In this document: piece after piece, positions 17,490-26,398 of the stretch
Layout: the number at the start of each line of letters is the position of its first letter
Position numbering within the stretch: the first letter of the stretch is position 1
Assembly: GCF_003020115.1 (NCBI RefSeq)
Contig: NZ_PYFX01000001.1
Location: 573,501 to 637,500, forward strand
Direction of reading: 5' to 3'
From: Bradyrhizobium sp. MOS002
Lineage (GTDB): Bacteria; Pseudomonadota; Alphaproteobacteria; Rhizobiales; Xanthobacteraceae
DNA: 64,000 bases
Notes under the pieces: generated by a model
The model's database searches: none
The model's input: the letters and a program-made list of their open reading frames with translations, nothing else
Told to the model about the DNA's origin: nothing
Made by a program: the position numbers and the translations under genes

Positions 17490-19050
17490 TCGCGCCGCCA
17501 GCGATCCGAACCGCGCGAGCCTCGCAACCTGGATCGCCGTGCTCGCGGCCATGATCGGCTCGTTCATGGCGATCCTGAACATCCAGATCACCAACGCCTC
17601 GCTGCTCAACATCGAGGGCGGCATCGGCACCGGCGCCGACAACGGCTCCTGGATCTCGACGTCGTATCTGATCGGCGAGATCATCGTGATCCCGCTGACC
17701 GACTATCTGAGCCGCGTGTTCTCGTTCCGCCGCTACATGCTGGCGAGCGCGGTGCTGTTTGCAGCCTTTTCCGTCGCCTGCGCCTTCACCCACGACCTGC
17801 CGTCGATGATCGCGATGCGCGGCCTGCAAGGCTTTGCCGGCGGCGTGCTGATCCCGATGGCGTTCACGCTGGTGTTGACCAAGCTGCCGAAGCCGCAGCA
17901 GCCCGTCGGGCTCGCGATCTTTGCGCTGTCGGTCACCTTTGCGCCGGCGATCGGCCCGACCATCGGCGGCTATTTCACGGAAAATTACGGCTGGCGCACC
18001 ATCTTCTTCGTCAACGTAATCCCGACCGCTGTCATGGTGACCGCGCTCTATCTGACGCTGGAGCGGCAGAAGATGCAGCTCGGCCTGCTGAAGGATGGTG
18101 ACTGGGCTGGCATCGTCACCATGGCGATCGGTCTGTCGGCGCTGCAAGCCGTGCTCGAGGAAGGCAACAAGGACGACTGGTTTTCCTCACCCTTCATCAT
18201 CAAGCTGGCGGTGATCGCGGCCGTCAGCCTCACGCTGTTCATCACGATCGAGCTCACGATCGAGAAGCCGCTGATCCGGTTGCGCCTGCTGACCCAACGC
18301 AATTTCGGCTTCGGTACCATTGCCATGACCATGGTCGGGTTCGCGCTGTTCGGCTCGGTCTACATGCTGCCCGCCTATCTCGGCCAGGCGCAGGGCTACA
18401 ATGCCGAGCAGATCGGCAACGTGCTGGCATGGACCGGCCTGCCCCAACTCGTGCTGATCCCGCTGATCCCGAAACTGATGCAGCGCTTCGACACGCGCTA
18501 TATCGCGATCACCGGGCTTCTGATCTTCGCCTACAGCTGCTTCATGAACACGGCGATGTCGCCGGACTATGCCGGCGACCAGCTCTGGATCCCGAACATC
18601 GTGCGCGCCGTGGGACAAGCCATGGTGCTGACGCCGCTGACCTCGGTCTTGACCGGCGGCATCGCGCCGCAGGATGCGGCAGCGGCCTCCGGCATCAGCA
18701 ACATGTTCCGCAACCTCGGCGGCGCGATCGGCACGGCGACGCTCGCCACCATCATCACCAAACGCGAGCAGTTCCACTCCAACATCATCGGCCAGTCGAT
18801 CACGCTCGGCCGCGAGGAAGTCCGCGCCCGGATCGCGCAGGTGACCGACTACTTCATGGCGCACGGCGTGCCCGACCCCCACGCCGCGCGCGAGCAGGCC
18901 ATCATCGCGCTCGGCAAGACCGTGAAGCGCCAGGCGCTGGTGATGGGCTATTCCGACACGTTTGCCGTGATCGGCGTGGTGCTGGTGCTCGCCGCAATCG
19001 CAGTGCTGCTGACGCGCCGGGTGAAGGCGGCGGGCGGGCCGGCGCATTGA
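17437..19050 (+). CDS. EmrB/QacA-type MFS drug transporter (DHA2)
   Basis: A 537-residue, 14-segment major facilitator. Family marks are the first-helix ILNIQITNASLLNIEGGIG, motif A-like region DYLSRVFSFRRYML, and motif C-like FAPAIGPTIGGYFTENYGWR. It begins at an ATG preceded by GGAGG inside the 3' end of the fusion-protein gene, so the two are translationally coupled. With EmrA-like and an unlinked outer-membrane channel it would export drugs or toxic aromatics. Control is probably by the divergent TetR protein. Confidence 0.94.
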   Translation: MSNSLSLSTQATPAATPDRAASDPNRASLATWIAVLAAMIGSFMAILNIQITNASLLNIEGGIGTGADNGSWISTSYLIGEIIVIPLTDYLSRVFSFRRYMLASAVLFAAFSVACAFTHDLPSMIAMRGLQGFAGGVLIPMAFTLVLTKLPKPQQPVGLAIFALSVTFAPAIGPTIGGYFTENYGWRTIFFVNVIPTAVMVTALYLTLERQKMQLGLLKDGDWAGIVTMAIGLSALQAVLEEGNKDDWFSSPFIIKLAVIAAVSLTLFITIELTIEKPLIRLRLLTQRNFGFGTIAMTMVGFALFGSVYMLPAYLGQAQGYNAEQIGNVLAWTGLPQLVLIPLIPKLMQRFDTRYIAITGLLIFAYSCFMNTAMSPDYAGDQLWIPNIVRAVGQAMVLTPLTSVLTGGIAPQDAAAASGISNMFRNLGGAIGTATLATIITKREQFHSNIIGQSITLGREEVRARIAQVTDYFMAHGVPDPHAAREQAIIALGKTVKRQALVMGYSDTFAVIGVVLVLAAIAVLLTRRVKAAGGPAH

Positions 19051-19091
19051 GGTCGCCGCCTCCCCCGCACGCGGAAAGGTGAATCCGGACC

Positions 19092-20753
19092 TCACGGCCC
19101 GCAGCTGAAGCTCGCGGCCTCCGTCACCGGACCGCTCTTGTAGTGCGGCCAGGCCGGCCAGCGACAAAGCGGCAGCGCGCGAAGCGTCGCAAACGACGGC
19201 GCTTCGACCTTCTGCTCGGCGACTTCGAGGTCGACGGGCGCCTTGCCCTTTTCGACCCAGTCGACCAGCGCGCTCAGCATGTCGACATTGGCCGGCGCGC
19301 CGGAGCCGACGTGATCGACCCCGGGCGCGGTGTAGAGCCGCGCGAATTCGGCCGTCTCGGCCTTGCCGAGCTTGCGTTCGACGTTTTCGAAATAGCGGAT
19401 GCCGGCATAAGGGCTCTGCGCGTAGTCCGCCATGTGTTCGAGCATGATCAGCCGGCCGCCGCGGGCGCGGAAGCGGCTGAGATCGGGGTCGGTCGAATCC
19501 ATCAAGCTGGAGACCTCGAGCAGCCGTGCCTTGTGCTCTTCCGGCTTATACGTCGTCACGTCGAGCTTGGGATCGCGCGCGAACACATATTGGATGCCGC
19601 CGGCACCGTAGATCCAGGCGATGCCGTTGTTGGGCGCGGGCGGCTGCGCGGGAGGCGCCGTGCCGAGCCACCACGCGACCCAGCCGCCGGTCGGGCCGAC
19701 CGCCGGCGTGTCCTCGCCCGACACACCCCAGCCCGGATAATCATCGAGACCGTTGGCAAGCGCGAACGGGAATTTGTAGGTCGCATGCAGGGTGTCGATC
19801 GCCTTGATCTGTGCGTCGGTGAGGCACTGATCGCCCGACTTGCCGCTCGCGCAACGCAGCGTCTCCGCCTTGAACGCCGCCTTGCAGGAAACGGGATCTT
19901 GCACCAGCGCGTCATCGGAGCCGTCGGCCTTGTCGCAAGCGGCCCGCACGGCATCGCCCACCAGCTTCACCTGCGCCGGATTGATCCAGCCGTCACCCAT
20001 GGTCGCGAGCCCCGAACGGGTGCCGGCATGCTGCAGGCCGACCCAGTTGATGACGGGCACGCGGGCAAAGATGCCGTCGAAATCGTCGGGATAGCGCTGT
20101 GCCATGGTGAGGCCTTCGCGGCCGCCTTCGGACGAACCCATGAAGTACATCTTTTCCGGCGTCTTGCCGTAGGCGCGCTGCATCAGCGCGACGGCGGCAT
20201 CGCGCACCTTCTTGTAGGCGCGATGGGCGAAATTCTCGAAGGCTTCGTCGTTGAGCGCGAACAGCTGCGGCGGCTCGCCCGGCTTGGACTCATGACCCGA
20301 ATCGGTGCCGTAGGTGACGAAACCGCGCGCGAGCGGCGACGGCTTGTCGAAGGGATAGGCCGGCGGCAGCGCCAGGCCCGTGATCAGCACGCCGTTGAAT
20401 CCGCCGCCGCCATATTGCACCGAGCGGCCGTTCCATTCGACGGGCAAATTGACCTGAAACTTGATCGGCGGCGCCTTGGCATCGGTGGGATCGATATGGC
20501 CGAGCACCTTGCAGAAGCCGGGATTGGCCGGCGTGACGCGCCCCGACGGCGTCGGGCCGCGTTCGGCGACGGCCAGTTGCGACGGCGCCAGCAACGTCGC
20601 CGAATCGATCTTCACGGCGTCAGCGCCGCCGATGAGGCCCTTGCAGACGGTGTCCGCATCCTCGGCCAGCGTCGCCGCCGAAGCGGAATTCGCGCCCAGC
20701 GCAGTCACCGCGCCCACGAGCAATACGCACAGCTTCGCACACACTTGCGCCAT
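19092..20753 (-). CDS. Tannase/feruloyl-esterase family protein (secreted)
   Basis: The 553-residue secreted protein has a signal peptide (residues 1-26). It shows the tannase family core: NGRSVQYGGGGFNG, FVTYGTDSGHE, the nucleophile elbow MGSSEGGREG (Ser208) and the C-terminal His in PGVDHVGSG. The family normally hydrolyses ester bonds of gallate, ferulate or related aromatic acids. The ATG at 20753 follows GGGGGA. Unlike classical members it lacks the Cys beside the catalytic Ser and the Cys after the catalytic His. Monocistronic; substrate unknown. Confidence 0.86.
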   Translation of the reverse strand: MAQVCAKLCVLLVGAVTALGANSASAATLAEDADTVCKGLIGGADAVKIDSATLLAPSQLAVAERGPTPSGRVTPANPGFCKVLGHIDPTDAKAPPIKFQVNLPVEWNGRSVQYGGGGFNGVLITGLALPPAYPFDKPSPLARGFVTYGTDSGHESKPGEPPQLFALNDEAFENFAHRAYKKVRDAAVALMQRAYGKTPEKMYFMGSSEGGREGLTMAQRYPDDFDGIFARVPVINWVGLQHAGTRSGLATMGDGWINPAQVKLVGDAVRAACDKADGSDDALVQDPVSCKAAFKAETLRCASGKSGDQCLTDAQIKAIDTLHATYKFPFALANGLDDYPGWGVSGEDTPAVGPTGGWVAWWLGTAPPAQPPAPNNGIAWIYGAGGIQYVFARDPKLDVTTYKPEEHKARLLEVSSLMDSTDPDLSRFRARGGRLIMLEHMADYAQSPYAGIRYFENVERKLGKAETAEFARLYTAPGVDHVGSGAPANVDMLSALVDWVEKGKAPVDLEVAEQKVEAPSFATLRALPLCRWPAWPHYKSGPVTEAASFSCGP

Positions 20754-20835
20754 CGTTTCCCCCCGCACTTTCTATTCTCGTTCGTTCCGTCAGATGGCCG
20801 CATTCAAGGCGACCTCCGGCCGGCCGTCAATGAGG

Positions 20836-22080
20836 CTAGTGCTCGAACACCAGCCGCGCGCCGACCGTGCCTTCGAGGCTGCGGATCTGCTCCAGCAGCG
20901 CGCCTGAATCCTGCCCGCCGAGGTCGGCGTCGAGCACGACGTAACCGAGGTCGCCGGAGGTCTCCAGATATTGCGCAGCGATGTTGATGTCGCGCTGGAG
21001 AAAGACCTCGTTGAGCCGGCGCAACATGCCGGGCACGTTGCGATGGACGTGGCTGAAGCGCGCGCCGGAGGGGCGCAGATGCAACTGCACCTCAGGAAAA
21101 TTCACCGCCCCCGTGGTCGAGCCGGTGATGAAGAAGTCGACCAGCTTGCGCGCCACCTCGCCGCCGATGCGCTCCTGCGCCTCCTCGGTCGAGCCGCCGA
21201 TATGCGGGGTGAGAATGACGTTGCCGAGGCCCTGCACCGGGCTCTTGAAGCGATCGGAGTTCGAGGAGGGCTCGACCGGAAACACGTCGATGGCGGCACC
21301 CGCGAGATGGCCGTCGCGCAGAGCTCCCGCCAGCGCATCGAGATCGACGACGGTGCCGCGGCTGTTGTTGATCAGGAGCGAGCCGGGCTTCATCGCCCGC
21401 AGCTCCTTCTCGCCGATCATGCCAGCGGTCTCCGGCGTCTCGGGCACGTGCAGGCTGACGACGTCGCTCTGCGCCAGCAGCTCCTCCAGCTTCTCGACCG
21501 GCTCGGTATTGCCGTGACGGAGCTTGTCGGTGCGGTCGAAATAGATCACGCGCATGCCGATCGCCTCCGCCAGCGTGGAGAGCTGCGAGCCGATATTGCC
21601 GTAGCCGATGATGCCGAGGGTGCGGCCGCGCACCTCGCGGCTGCCGGTCGCCGACTTATCCCAGCCGCCCTCATGGGCCGACACCGAGCGCGGGAAGATG
21701 CGCCGCAGCAGCATCACGATCTCGCCGATCACCAACTCCGCGACGCTGCGCGTGTTGGAGAACGGCGCGTTGAACACCGGAATGCCGCGCTTGCGCGCCG
21801 CCAGCAGATCGACCTGGTTGGTGCCGACGCTGAAGCAGCCGACGGCGAGAAGCTGGTCGGCCGCTTCCAGCACCTCATCGCTGATCTGGGTGCGCGAGCG
21901 GATGCCGAGCAATGACACGCCCTTGAGCGCACGCCGCAAATCCTCGCCGTCCAGCGCCTTGGTCAGGCGCTCGACATTGGTGAAACCCGCAGTTCTGAAC
22001 AGGTCCACGGCGCTGTCATTGACGCCTTCGAGCAGCAGCGCCTTCGCGTTCCGCTCAGGGCTTTGGCCTGGGGCTGACAT
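20836..22080 (-). CDS. serA: D-3-phosphoglycerate dehydrogenase, SerA type with ACT domain
   Basis: The 414-residue protein has the D-2-hydroxyacid dehydrogenase layout. The NAD-binding GYGNIGSQ (about 155-162), the arginine in NNSRGTVVD, the Glu site in the VEPSSNSD region and the His in LTPHIGGSTEEAQ are visible. A C-terminal ACT domain (about 340-414) follows. That matches the short E. coli-type SerA, which makes 3-phosphohydroxypyruvate for serine synthesis. The ATG at 22080 follows GGAG. A separate longer SerA may exist elsewhere, so a role in another 2-hydroxyacid oxidation is not excluded. Confidence 0.85.
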   Translation of the reverse strand: MSAPGQSPERNAKALLLEGVNDSAVDLFRTAGFTNVERLTKALDGEDLRRALKGVSLLGIRSRTQISDEVLEAADQLLAVGCFSVGTNQVDLLAARKRGIPVFNAPFSNTRSVAELVIGEIVMLLRRIFPRSVSAHEGGWDKSATGSREVRGRTLGIIGYGNIGSQLSTLAEAIGMRVIYFDRTDKLRHGNTEPVEKLEELLAQSDVVSLHVPETPETAGMIGEKELRAMKPGSLLINNSRGTVVDLDALAGALRDGHLAGAAIDVFPVEPSSNSDRFKSPVQGLGNVILTPHIGGSTEEAQERIGGEVARKLVDFFITGSTTGAVNFPEVQLHLRPSGARFSHVHRNVPGMLRRLNEVFLQRDINIAAQYLETSGDLGYVVLDADLGGQDSGALLEQIRSLEGTVGARLVFEH

Positions 22081-22204
22081 GAAATCTCCGTGGGTCACAG
22101 CTTCGCCGCAGCTCATAGACCGCGGGGGATGCGCAGCACAATAGGGTTTGGATACGGGGAGAAGATGGCGGGGATAGACCTGCTTGGCATCCCACTACTT
22201 TCTT

Positions 22205-22330
22205 CCGTCATCCTGAGGTGCGAGCCATGCGACGCAAAGCGTCGCGTGGGGAGCCTCGAAGGATGAATGGCCCTAGCTGCGCCGTCGCCCTTCGAGGGCC
22301 GCTGAAGGAGCGGCCACCTCAGGGTGACGG
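22205..22330. repeat. Palindromic intergenic repeat, CATCCTGAGGTG family
   Basis: Outer arms CCGTCATCCTGAGGTG and CACCTCAGGGTGACGG are near-perfect complements. Inside is a second hairpin (GCGACGC-AAA-GCGTCGC) and further GC-rich pairing around CCTCGAAGG/CCTTCGAGG. It fills most of the 258-base gap between rhodanese and serA. Confidence 0.75.
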
Positions 22331-22338
22331 TATCAGCG

Positions 22339-23571
22339 TCAGATGACGTAAAACCCGTGCGTTCCATCCAGACGCAGTTGTTCGACCAGGCCGTATTCCC
22401 AGTCGAGATAGGCCTGCATCGCGCGCTCCTCGACGCCGGTGCCTTCATAGGGGCGGCGGTAACGGTGGGCGGGGTCGGGCTTGGGCAGGACGTGCGGCGG
22501 ACCGATTTCGAGCGTGCCGTCATAGCCGCCTTCCCGCACAAAAACCTCCCACCCCATCTGCCCGAGCCAGGACGCCGTCATGTCGGCGCGGACGCCCTTG
22601 TCGTCGGTCAGCACGATGTGCGCGCCACGCACTGGCGCTGCCATGTCGGTTTCCTGGACGAGCTGGCCGCCGGGATAATGGCGAAAGCTCGGGAGATGGC
22701 CGGCTGCATATTCCTCGGCATCGCGCACGTCGAAACGATAGAGCGTGCGATCGGTCTGCGCGACAAGCGCAGCCATCTCGCTCGCACCGATGTGGCGCAC
22801 GCCGGCGCGATAGGCGACATCGCGCGCATTGGCCGGACCGCCCTCGAACGGCCCGATCGCGCCACGCCGGTCGGCACCGTGGTCGAGCGTATGCCGCGCC
22901 AGCGTCCAGCCGATAGTGCCGTTGCGCAGCGCCCGGACCTTGTTCGGCACGCCGGCATTGATCAGCGATTGGGTGCCGATGATCGAGCGGGTGCGGCCGG
23001 CGCAATTGACAATGATGGTGGTGTCGGCATCGGGTGCCGCCTGTCCTGCTCGCAGCACCAGCTCCGCGCCGGGCACGCTGACCGAGCCCGGGATGTTCAT
23101 GGTGGCATATTCGTCGAAGCGGCGGACGTCGAGGATCGCGATGTTGGCCTTGTCCGCGATGAATTTTGCCACCTCGTCGGCACTGAACGACGGCGTATGC
23201 CTGCGCGACTCGACCAGCTCGCCAAAGGCTTTCGAGTAGGAGTTGACGTCCTCGAACACCTGATAGCCCGCGTCGCGCCAGGCCTTCAGCCCGCCATCGA
23301 GCGCGCGGACGTTGGTATAGCCGAGGGCCGCGAGCCGCTCGGCGCCGGCTGTGACCAGTCCTTCGCCGTCGTCATAGAGCACGATTGGCACATTCTTGCG
23401 CGGCAGCCTGACCTCGGCTTCGATCTCGATCCGGTCCGCGGCCATGTTCGCCGCGAACAGCGGATGTCCCGTCGCGAAACCAGCCTCGTGCCTGAGATCG
23501 AGCAGCGCGATCTCCTCGCGGAGCAGCAGTGCGCGGCGGATATCAGCGGGAGTGACGGTCGGGAGCTTCAT
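22339..23571 (-). CDS. Three-domain rhodanese-family sulfurtransferase
   Basis: A 410-residue cytoplasmic protein with three rhodanese domains (about 1-110, 125-235, 255-350). Only the middle one has the active-site cysteine loop, NCAGRTRS (Cys190), with an arginine-rich anion-binding pocket. The equivalent loops of domains 1 (YDDGEGLVT) and 3 (TDDKGVRAD) have acidic residues instead. Such fused rhodaneses move sulfane sulfur between thiosulfate or persulfides and thiols. The ATG at 23571 gives MKLPTVTPADI, the natural first domain; the frame runs 17 codons further without similarity. Confidence 0.87.
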   Translation of the reverse strand: MKLPTVTPADIRRALLLREEIALLDLRHEAGFATGHPLFAANMAADRIEIEAEVRLPRKNVPIVLYDDGEGLVTAGAERLAALGYTNVRALDGGLKAWRDAGYQVFEDVNSYSKAFGELVESRRHTPSFSADEVAKFIADKANIAILDVRRFDEYATMNIPGSVSVPGAELVLRAGQAAPDADTTIIVNCAGRTRSIIGTQSLINAGVPNKVRALRNGTIGWTLARHTLDHGADRRGAIGPFEGGPANARDVAYRAGVRHIGASEMAALVAQTDRTLYRFDVRDAEEYAAGHLPSFRHYPGGQLVQETDMAAPVRGAHIVLTDDKGVRADMTASWLGQMGWEVFVREGGYDGTLEIGPPHVLPKPDPAHRYRRPYEGTGVEERAMQAYLDWEYGLVEQLRLDGTHGFYVI

Positions 23572-23713
23572 GGCATGAACTCTGAGAGGTGGCCATGAGC
23601 TTTTGAACCATTGTTGCGGCATTGGCTAGCCATGCTGCGCACAATCGAATTCGGTAGCCCTTGTCAGACACATCATGGTCGAGGAGGAAGATCCTGAGCG
23701 CGTCGGCGTCACC

Positions 23714-25004
23714 TCAATCACATTCATATGTGGCGACCACTTTCGCAAAGTCGAGCTGATCGAGAGCATCGCGGTCGATCCAGAAATGAAGCGTACATCC
23801 GATGTTGGAGTGCCAATCAAGAAACGCGAGATCACCTTGCATCTGGAGCAATAATATATCCTCCAAGTGCTCCTCCGTCGCATTTTGCGGGCCACTGCCA
23901 TATCCCAGCATCTGATGCAGGGCGGTGTCGAAATGGCGGTATTTGGCGCTTCTTACGGTCGGCGTGTTCCAATGATTTTGACGCGCGAGATTCGTAAGAT
24001 AGCTGAGAGGAACTTCGTCGAGAGCTTCGACATTCTGCTCCGCTATGCATCGGATCGTATGATTGATGGCATTGCCGAGGTCCGCTGCGATTGTGGACGA
24101 ATACGTATAGACGTTTTGATTGATATTCTCATAGGTGTGCACGACGTCGGTCCACCAAGCCCGAAAGATCGCTCTTGTGTCCGCATCCACGTCGTCCATT
24201 GGAGTCAGCGCCCGACAACGCTCGAGCCATCCGATTGCGCCAGCGCGAAGGCGCTTCAATTCCGCGACTGCCTCGTCGTTTACTTGGCTTGTGGGAGTAT
24301 CGGGGTGTCAGATCGCGCACGACGTGCGACAGCACGGACCGAACCACATGATTGATCAGAAGCCAGTTGAAAGGCCAATGATCGTCCTTCTCGTATTCGG
24401 ACGCGATTCTGAATTGCAGCAAATCAGGTTGTTGCGGCACCCCGGGACCCAATGCCTTGCATAATTCTGCGATCATGAGTTCGCCGCCGACGGCGTCCTC
24501 GTGGAAATAGAAGTCCCGGAATACCTGGAAAGAAAGTGGATATTTGAACTCGACCTCGGAATGAAAATCGAGCGCCGGATCGAGCCATTTGACCTGGGCG
24601 TCACCATCGGTCCCCGCCAGCGGCATTAAATCGGGCGGTGGCGCGCGGTCGGGATATGCGTCACCCGCAGCAGCACCGTAGAGAATGCGGCAAGGCGGAC
24701 GTCCTTCGCCCACAAACACCGAGCTGCAGAAGAAATAGAGCGTGCCTCGTTTCGGCAGCGGCGACCAACCGGAGCCCGGGACTTCGGCCAAGTCGATCTG
24801 GGCGACGAAGGTGAGCGCGACGGTCTCCAAGGTTTCGTTCGCCCTGACTTCCGCCGTCGGCCACTCCAATTCTGGGGGCAGCCTGGGAAGTCCGCCGAAG
24901 AAACTTCGCGCCGTGTGCGTGAGCGGCACGGGCAGGTCACTGCGTCTCACCAGTACAGCAGGCAGCGCCGTCTCTTCGATCTCGTCTCGTTCAGATAACG
25001 CCAT
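23714..25004 (-). pseudogene. Frameshifted DUF1963 (YwqG-like) gene
   Basis: Frame 1 from the ATG at 25004 gives a DUF1963 protein (SFFGGLPRLPPELEWP, FVAQIDLAEVPG, LYFFCSSVFVGEG) as far as HVVRDLTP. Near 24302-24305 there is a run of four G (plus strand). After it the sensible sequence continues one base out of frame as DTPTSQVNDEAVAELKRL, down to the stop at 23714. Removing one base from that run joins the two halves into one protein of about 430 residues. DUF1963 proteins are soluble proteins of unknown function. This is either a true frameshift mutation or a sequence error in the homopolymer. Confidence 0.8.
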
Positions 25005-25141
25005 CAGACGACCACCACTTTAGGATGCACCTCGCCAATCGAACCATTTTGCGAAAGCTCCGACAAGTGCTTCTTGCCCGCCGCGCCAATGCGCTTCGCT
25101 GTCATTGCTATTCGGCGATCGCCGAACGGCAGTCGACGCGT

Positions 25142-26335
25142 TCACTCGCCCGGCATGAGCCGCCCGAGCCGCGGCTGCGCAGGGCGCCGTAGCCTGCGGC
25201 GCGACAGATAGAGCAGGACGCCGGTGACCGAAAACAGCGGCATCAACGCAGCCGCGAGCATGAAGGCGAGCTTGCCGGGCCAGCCCAGAAATGCGCCGCG
25301 GTGGATGTCGAGCACGTTGGCGATGATCTTCTCGCCGAGAGTCTTGTCGGCGTAGCGTTCCGCGGAGACCAGTTGACCGGTGACGGCGTCGATGCGGAAT
25401 TCGTCGCGGGTGGTGTCGAGGGTCGAGTCCTTCCCCCATGACCGGATCCGGATCACCGTCCCCGAACCGGCCGGTAGCGTCAACAGAGCCTTGGAGAAGC
25501 GGCTGCCCTCTTCGTGCAGGAAGGCGGCCCACGCGGGATCAAAGCCGATCGGCGCTGCCGTCTCGCTGACGCCGGCGGCACGCGACGCCTTCGTGGGCAT
25601 TTTGGGCTGCATCTTCGCGGCGGCAATTTGCGGACGCGATAGCAGCCAGACGACGCCGTCCTTGTACCAGTCGAACGAATACCACAGCCCGGTGAGCGTC
25701 ATCACCAGATAGACCGGCAGGACCCAGGTGCCGATCACCGCATGCAGCGACCGATGCAGCCCGCGTCCGCTCAGGCCGAGATTGGGCTTCAGCCACATCT
25801 TCGCGCTGCCTGAACGACGCGGCCAGCGCAGCACGAGGCCCGAAACCAGCATGACGATGAGGCCAAGCGCGGCCACGCCCGTGATCTGACGCCCCCAGCC
25901 CTTGGCGTCGCCGGAAATCAACAGCCAGCGATGCAGCTTGCGCACGGTCGCAAAGAATTCCTCGCCGCGCGGCGCGCCCAGCACGCGCGCGTCATAGGGA
26001 TCGACATAGAGCGAGGACGGCCGCGCGCCCTGTTCGTCGCGGGCGAAGCGCACATGCACCGCGACGGACGGATCACTCGCCAGCGTCACGGCGGAGACCT
26101 TGCCGACATCCTGCCCCGCGGTCAGGCGCGCAACCAGTTCGTCCGGCAGCAGCGCCGGTGCCTGGCGCGGTGCGACCTGCATGATGCCGCTATTCAGATA
26201 GTCGCCGATCTCGTCCTCGAAACTCATGATCGCACCTGTCAGTGCGATCACAGCGAGCAGCAGCGCGAGCAAGAGCCCGGCGACCGAATGGACCTGAAGC
26301 AGGACCGCCTTGATCGCGCGCCAGCACTCACGCAT
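25142..26335 (-). CDS. PepSY-associated membrane protein (iron-uptake type)
   Basis: The 397-residue protein has four predicted membrane segments: about 15-37, 148-170, 200-222 and 355-378. PepSY-like periplasmic parts lie between them (RGEEFFATVRKLHRWLL; DEFRIDAVTGQLVS). Conserved histidines fall in VHSVAG, LHRWLL, LHRSLHAVIG and DIHRGAF. This family (PiuB-like) is regularly found directly downstream of TonB-dependent siderophore receptors, as here (63 bases), and may reduce or process ferric siderophore in the periplasm. Function is inferred from context. Confidence 0.85.
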   Translation of the reverse strand: MRECWRAIKAVLLQVHSVAGLLLALLLAVIALTGAIMSFEDEIGDYLNSGIMQVAPRQAPALLPDELVARLTAGQDVGKVSAVTLASDPSVAVHVRFARDEQGARPSSLYVDPYDARVLGAPRGEEFFATVRKLHRWLLISGDAKGWGRQITGVAALGLIVMLVSGLVLRWPRRSGSAKMWLKPNLGLSGRGLHRSLHAVIGTWVLPVYLVMTLTGLWYSFDWYKDGVVWLLSRPQIAAAKMQPKMPTKASRAAGVSETAAPIGFDPAWAAFLHEEGSRFSKALLTLPAGSGTVIRIRSWGKDSTLDTTRDEFRIDAVTGQLVSAERYADKTLGEKIIANVLDIHRGAFLGWPGKLAFMLAAALMPLFSVTGVLLYLSRRRLRRPAQPRLGRLMPGE

Positions 26336-26398
26336 CGGCGCGGGCCTTCCCGCTCGGCGCGATTATCAGACGAGTGTCCCTGCGCGACATGCCCATCG

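Noticed and set aside
19143..20987. Very long open frame on the plus strand opposite the tannase-like gene; similar long antisense frames oppose phnJ, dnaX and rmuC/ampG (up to about 850 codons).
   Set aside because: They are rich in Arg, His and Gly without domains and lie exactly opposite well-supported genes. High GC at third positions removes stop codons from the antisense frame.
23626..23901. Short minus-strand frame at the end of the DUF1963 region.
   Set aside because: It overlaps the better-supported DUF1963 C-terminal frame and shows no recognisable sequence of its own.
25005..25141. Possible small gene remnant (minus strand, ending HWRGGQEALVGAFAKWFDWRGAS) between DUF1963 and PepSY genes.
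   Set aside because: No start codon or ribosome site of its own is visible and no family is recognised; it may be a decayed fragment, but this cannot be supported.
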